A stretch of DNA of 64,000 bases from Lumbricus rubellus (Eukaryota; Annelida; Clitellata; Crassiclitellata; Lumbricidae): positions 25,569,699 through 25,633,698 of the forward strand of contig OX243816.1 in assembly GCA_945859605.1 (NCBI GenBank). Reading direction: 5' to 3'. The position numbers were made by a program, and so were the translations under genes. Position 1 is the first letter of the stretch. Every line of letters starts with the position of its first letter. A model generated the notes under the pieces. It saw nothing but the letters and a program-made list of their open reading frames with translations, searched no databases and was not told where the DNA came from. Shown here in pieces: positions 46,401 to 52,400 of this stretch.

Positions 46401-49400
46401 TAATTGTTATTATGTGTGTGGTGCACTTGTAGTTATTGCATTGCACTCGTCTTACACGTTCTTCTCTCCCGCTGGTCCCCTAATAAGCACCTCTTGCTGT
46501 TACAAGTGTTACATGTATCTCAAAACCACTTTCTTTCTGTGGGTCGCACTCGGAGCGCCTCTGTTTGGTGTGCGCTGCGAAAGGCACTATATGTACATTT
46601 TATAGCACAATAATACCATTCAATACTGGTTCCATACAACTGCTGACGGCCTGATTGTTTTAGACGATCCTTAGAGGTGTGCCTCTTGTCCGTAAAGTGT
46701 CTTGTTCTGGTGTAACTCGAGCCTATTATGAAGCTGAGTGGGCATATTTCAGCTTCGTTTGGGAGCCCAAGGCCATTGCTATGGTTAGCCTACCTCTGGT
46801 TTGCTAGGCCTATACAGCGAGAAGAACTATCTCGTTACCCTACGCTCTCACACCTCGAATCGTGCGCATCAGAGCTTCTCTATCATTGGACCAAAGTTAC
46901 GGAGCAATTTAAATCCACTGAAATTCGCTCAGTTCCACTGATCGCTGATTGCTTTATATTTTCTGGAGCAGTACATATAACTATGTTACTTCGACCTTTT
47001 CCAATCTGATTCAATAGCAGAGTAGGCTACACAGCGCCTTTGGTCAGAGGCTTTTAATGAGCCACACACACAGTGCCATCTACGGCATGCATTGAGCACC
47101 GCTCACCGTCTCACATTTAACCATAATGTATTGAAGCTCTTAGACTTCATGCTAGAGCGGCAGAATTCATACTCTGTTACAATCAATGTGCCCGTTCCGC
47201 TACACAATCTGCTTATCAAGGTAGCTGTTGACCGAACAGATAGGGTCATCGATGCCGTCATAGCATCAGCTTCATCCCTCCGCCAAAATGTGAAGTATGT
47301 CCATCTGGTACTCGACTCCTACATGTACATTGAGATGTCTCCAATTCTCAAGGGTTAAGTCCTCCAAACGAAAGTCCCAGCGAGGCATACGGCGATACCC
47401 GGGTTATGTGGATCATCTTGGATGGCGAGATGGTTTATGGTTAAACACACTGATACCCGTTAGCCACATAAGCCCAGACTTCCATTGGCAAAACAAGCCG
47501 TAGAACAGAGGAAACGGACATTAACCCCTGGACAAAACCCCTGAGCAAAAAAACCCCGGACATAACCCCCGGGTAGAACATCAATTGCAAATAAGTGGTA
47601 ATCCTCCGAACAGTGGTCCTAAGTTCAAAATACATATGCTGGTCATACCCAAGTTGTATTGATGAAAGGAATTCTCGCTAAATAGAAGTTGGATTGATAC
47701 AAAACCACTTTTACTTAAATGGAAGCTGGATTTATGAAAATTTTCTTGCTTAAATTGGAGCTGGATTGATGAAAAATTCCTGACTTAAATTGGAGCTGGA
47801 TTGATGAAAATGTTTTGGCCTAAATTGGAGCTGGATTGATGAAAATGTTGTTGCTTAAATTGGAGCTGGATTGATGAAAATGTTGTTGCTTAATTTAGAG
47901 CTGGATTGATGAAAAATAATAGTTATTGAAATATATGTTGGATTGATAAAGCAATTGCTTCTATTTAAATAGAAATTGAACCCCGATTAAACAAATTTTT
48001 GACTAAATGGAAGGTTGATGAAAAATAATTGTTATCTAAGTAGAAGTTGGATTGATGAAAACAATTTCTGCTATTTAAATAGAAGCTGGATTGATGAAAT
48101 GTGTTTCATCAATTAACTACAGAAAATAATGGGCCATTTGCACAGGAAGGGGGTTTTGTCCGGGGGGGTTAATGACCTAGGGTAAATGGGGGAGTTGTCT
48201 GGGAGGTTTTTCCGGGGTTTGTCTAGGGGTTTTCCAGGAGGGGGGTTATTTTGTCCTACACCCGTAGAACAGATACACTCAATTGCTGTCATACAGTCAA
48301 ATTCGACTCTGGTTAAAATATTGATCTATCCGTTTGCATTTATCCATAAATGGGTCCCAATCAAGATGATCCTCTTCAGTCACCAACTGAACTTTTGCCT
48401 GCCTCGACATCCTGTCTCCGTATATTAAGTCTGTGCACTTTAGCAACTGCACGCATTGGTCCTGCGATGTTTTATCATGGCGCCCTAGCAGTGGTATTGC
48501 CACACGTGGACGATGCCATTACACAGGATCTAATCATAATTCTCAATAGCTGTTTTATATAGGCCCTAAAAGACCACACATTTATCTATATGTGTATATT
48601 AGTATATATAAGTGTATATTTTCCTAATTATCATTTTATATACCATCAATTAATTGCACGCAGAAAACCAATGAAACAGATTTCACACAAATGAATTGAA
48701 CCTCACCGTATGCAAGAAGCTCTTGATTCGGATCGATTCTGTAGTCATTTTTTCTGGCTTTAAGAATGAACAAGTTTACATTGATAGTTTGTCCCAGCAG
48801 AATTCAAAACAAAGAAAGTGTTAGAAACGGATGTCTCCAAGTAAAACTATAAACGTATGAACTGAACTCGAGTGTGAAAGTTATAGACAAAATGTTGCAG
48901 TTAGCGCAGAAGGATGTAAGTAAAGAAGAAGAAATAAGTGAAGGAGAAAGACCAAATAATTGGCAGGAAGAGAGACTTAATTAACCCCAGAGTGAAACAG
49001 AAAAGCCAGCCTAGGTTCATGTCTAGAGAAAGATAGTAAAAAACTCAGCTCATCAAGCTGTCTCTTTATACTTACCAGATAAGACATACAAATTTCACTT
49101 TTCTGGTTTTTCAACAGCTAGCTCTGTATGCTGTGCTATAACTTGTGCAAACATGTGCGCCACAAAACAGTAAACGTGGTTCTTATAATAGTTAAATAAC
49201 CAAAAAACAGGCAGACAGACAAACAGATAATAGATAGACATATACATACAGACAGACAGACAGAGACACAAAAAGAGACACAGAAAGACAGAGACAGACA
49301 CAGAGACACACACCGAGGGACACAGAAAGAAATACAGCAAGAGAGACAGACAGACAAGACAGACAGAGAGAGACAAATGGATGGAAAACGATGCATGACT

Positions 49401-52400
49401 CATACCAAAGACATTGCCAATGGCCATTGCTTCGATGAGTCCAAGAATTGGCACAATGATATATCCACCTCCGATTATCTGAAAAGAAAAAAATAATCAG
49501 GGCTGTACGTGCTGGAGAAATTTTAGGTGATTAGTTGATTTTTCGTTTCTTAAGTCATTGAATTTTCTTATGACCTTTTTTAGTTTTCAGATGATTTTCT
49601 GATGATTTTTGGTCTCATAAGCCCTAGTGCGTTTACCGCAGCATAAGACTCGGCGATTTCATAATTTTATCAGTTTTATTTGTTATGTGAGCGCAATCTT
49701 CATCTGTTTTCTTGTCAGAATTTAATGACACTTTTTTATCACTCTTTGCGTTGTATAGGTCTACTCGTTTTTATCTTCACTCTTTGCGTTGCAATCTCGC
49801 GTATAATACACTCGTTTACGGAACTAAGTACAGTATCCCAAAACATTTAGGTGAGTACACGCTGTAGGCCGATATCCACGTATACCCTCATGTATTGTAC
49901 AGTCCTGGTATAGCCACGTTCTCACCAATAACATTGCTGCTGAGAGGCGCGTCTGAAATGATCAGACGGAGGCGGTGCATTGACGATTCGGTCTGTAGGC
50001 AGTCAACGGCCGATCGATTCACTACCCACGTGGCTGCTGAAGGAATGCGCTGGAACGATGCCGGTTCCTCTTCAAAATCCACCATCATTAGGCTACCTGT
50101 GGCATTCGTCAAGGCACAGTCCTTGGACCCAATCTCTTCCTCCTCTATAGAGTCTATACTGCTGGCATCTTAACTATAATATCAAACCATGGTCTTCAAG
50201 GTCATCTCTACGCCGACGACAACAGTTATTTGAGATGTGACTTAATAAAATTGTTTTTGTTACTTTTTTGCGTTTCATTTTTGAATCGTCAAAAAACGGT
50301 GGGTGGCCTCACTAAAAGTGGTATAGCTTTTGTTCTGTTTGAAATATGTTGATGAAATCTGGCCAACATATGTAAATACGAATTGTCTTTAAGACTGTAA
50401 AATTTCCTTTCAAAATTCTTACTTCTGGCCAAGATATGGGCAAAAAACCGTAGGGTGTTACTTTTTTATGGCCCACCCTATATAGGCCAGGTCTATAAGT
50501 GCTGGGGTCCGGTAGAGTAATGGATAACGTGCTGGCGTAGAGAGCAAAAGGTAACTAGTTAGAGCCACCGTGGGCGGACATGCTTTGCAGGCTGCTATTA
50601 GCACCCTGTATTCAGCGCTGTCTGTTCAGTTAGTAGATAAGATTTAGGCATACGTATTCTGTTATCCGAGTTCCTATAAATTATTTCAACTGCATAATCG
50701 TACACTGTAACCGGTAGCGGTCTGTCAACCGGATTGTTGAATAAACGGAAATTTTTATTACTTACAAATTGGTCTAGGTTAAAATTTGAGTCTACCGGCA
50801 ATTGTAATTTTAATTGCAATCTGACATGATTATTTTTGTAAAATGCAACTTCAAGAAATGTGCTCAGTGGTAAAATGTATCCAGAACAGGTTAATTCTGT
50901 AAAGTTCTATTCAAAATAGTAAAACAATTAAAGCATCATTATTTCGATTTAATTCCATTGATTTCAGAGTGATCATCGTTGGTCTGAAAGCAGTCACTTA
51001 CGAAATATTGAAGCTGAAAGCACACTCACATTTGACAAGTCGCTGAGTGTGTACGTCACATTTTTCTGATGGTCTGTCAAGGAAAATGGCGGCGCCTGGA
51101 AAGGTGGGATTCCAGGCGGAATATATCCAGTCAAAGTGAAAGGACGCATATTGTTCTCCAGAAAGATAAATGATGCAATAGAAGCGAAGACTATCGCGAA
51201 GATATTTCGACCTACAAGTTTACAATGTGAGCATTACAACGATGTCATGAAGTGTTGGTTCTACTTGAAAAGTAAACACAACAATAATTGTCATAATTAT
51301 TTATTCATCGACAAAAGCAGTCAGAACCATTTAGAGTGTGCTAAATCATCAATCATGTAATAAAACGCTTAACCAAAACTCGTCTTCAACCTTTTTGCCC
51401 CTTATCCATTGTTGTAATAAATTTGCTTTCAACGAGTTGTCGTATATAATTATTATATCGCATTCCTCATTTTCTAAATAAGATAGTAGGCCTATTCTAA
51501 CACTAATAATTAAGCAGACATAGGCCTATAGCTGTTATATGCCAAGATTGCCTGAATTTCATGCGTCCCATGACCTGACAAAAATCTTAAGATCAAAGAC
51601 GTCAAAAGAAGATGTCTGTTTTGATGTCTTACCAGTTCCTAACAGCCAGATGGTTTTGTTCACAATTTTCCAGCCAATGGTTAGATCATCAAATTCCGTC
51701 TTCCATTTTACCTCTTTGAGTTTCTGGAATATAACAATTATGAGCAATCCTGAAAGGCAGGCTTTTAGCCTTCCATGTGCTTGTACTCATTGCTTGCCCA
51801 AGACGGGCCAAGAGTGGCTGATGATTGATACAGGGCTTTTTTAACGTGCAGTTGTACACAAAATGTGCAGTTATAAATGGATTTATGCAGTTGTAGAAGC
51901 ACTTCTGTACAGTTAAAACTAGCAAAATGGCCACTTTTCTTTGATTGGAAGTAATTTACCATGGAGGATGGGAGGGAAAAGAAGGGGTTGTGCAGTTCTA
52001 AAAATTCCTTAAAAACATCCCTGGATTGATAGCCCGGCCCCAGCCAGACACAACGACAGTCATTCTTCCAACTGCTAAAAAACCTTAGCGTCACCATGTC
52101 ACGCTGTCAATGGCGGCGAAGAATAGTAGCCTATAGGACAGCTAGTGTACTGATACTGTCACTTTAATGACATAGTATACAGTCACCTTGTACAGTTAGA
52201 ACAAGATGGTCTTGTATTCTAATGAGTTGAAGGACAAATGAGCGCACAAACAAACAAAAAAAGGAAAGAAATATAGAGAAAGAGAAAGACTCCTGAAGCA
52301 GGAGATATACATTCAGAGGCGGATTAAGGCAAGTTCAACATGTTTCACCGAATTTGGGCCCCCACTTTAAGGGGTCCACACACATGGATTTTTTAAGCAT

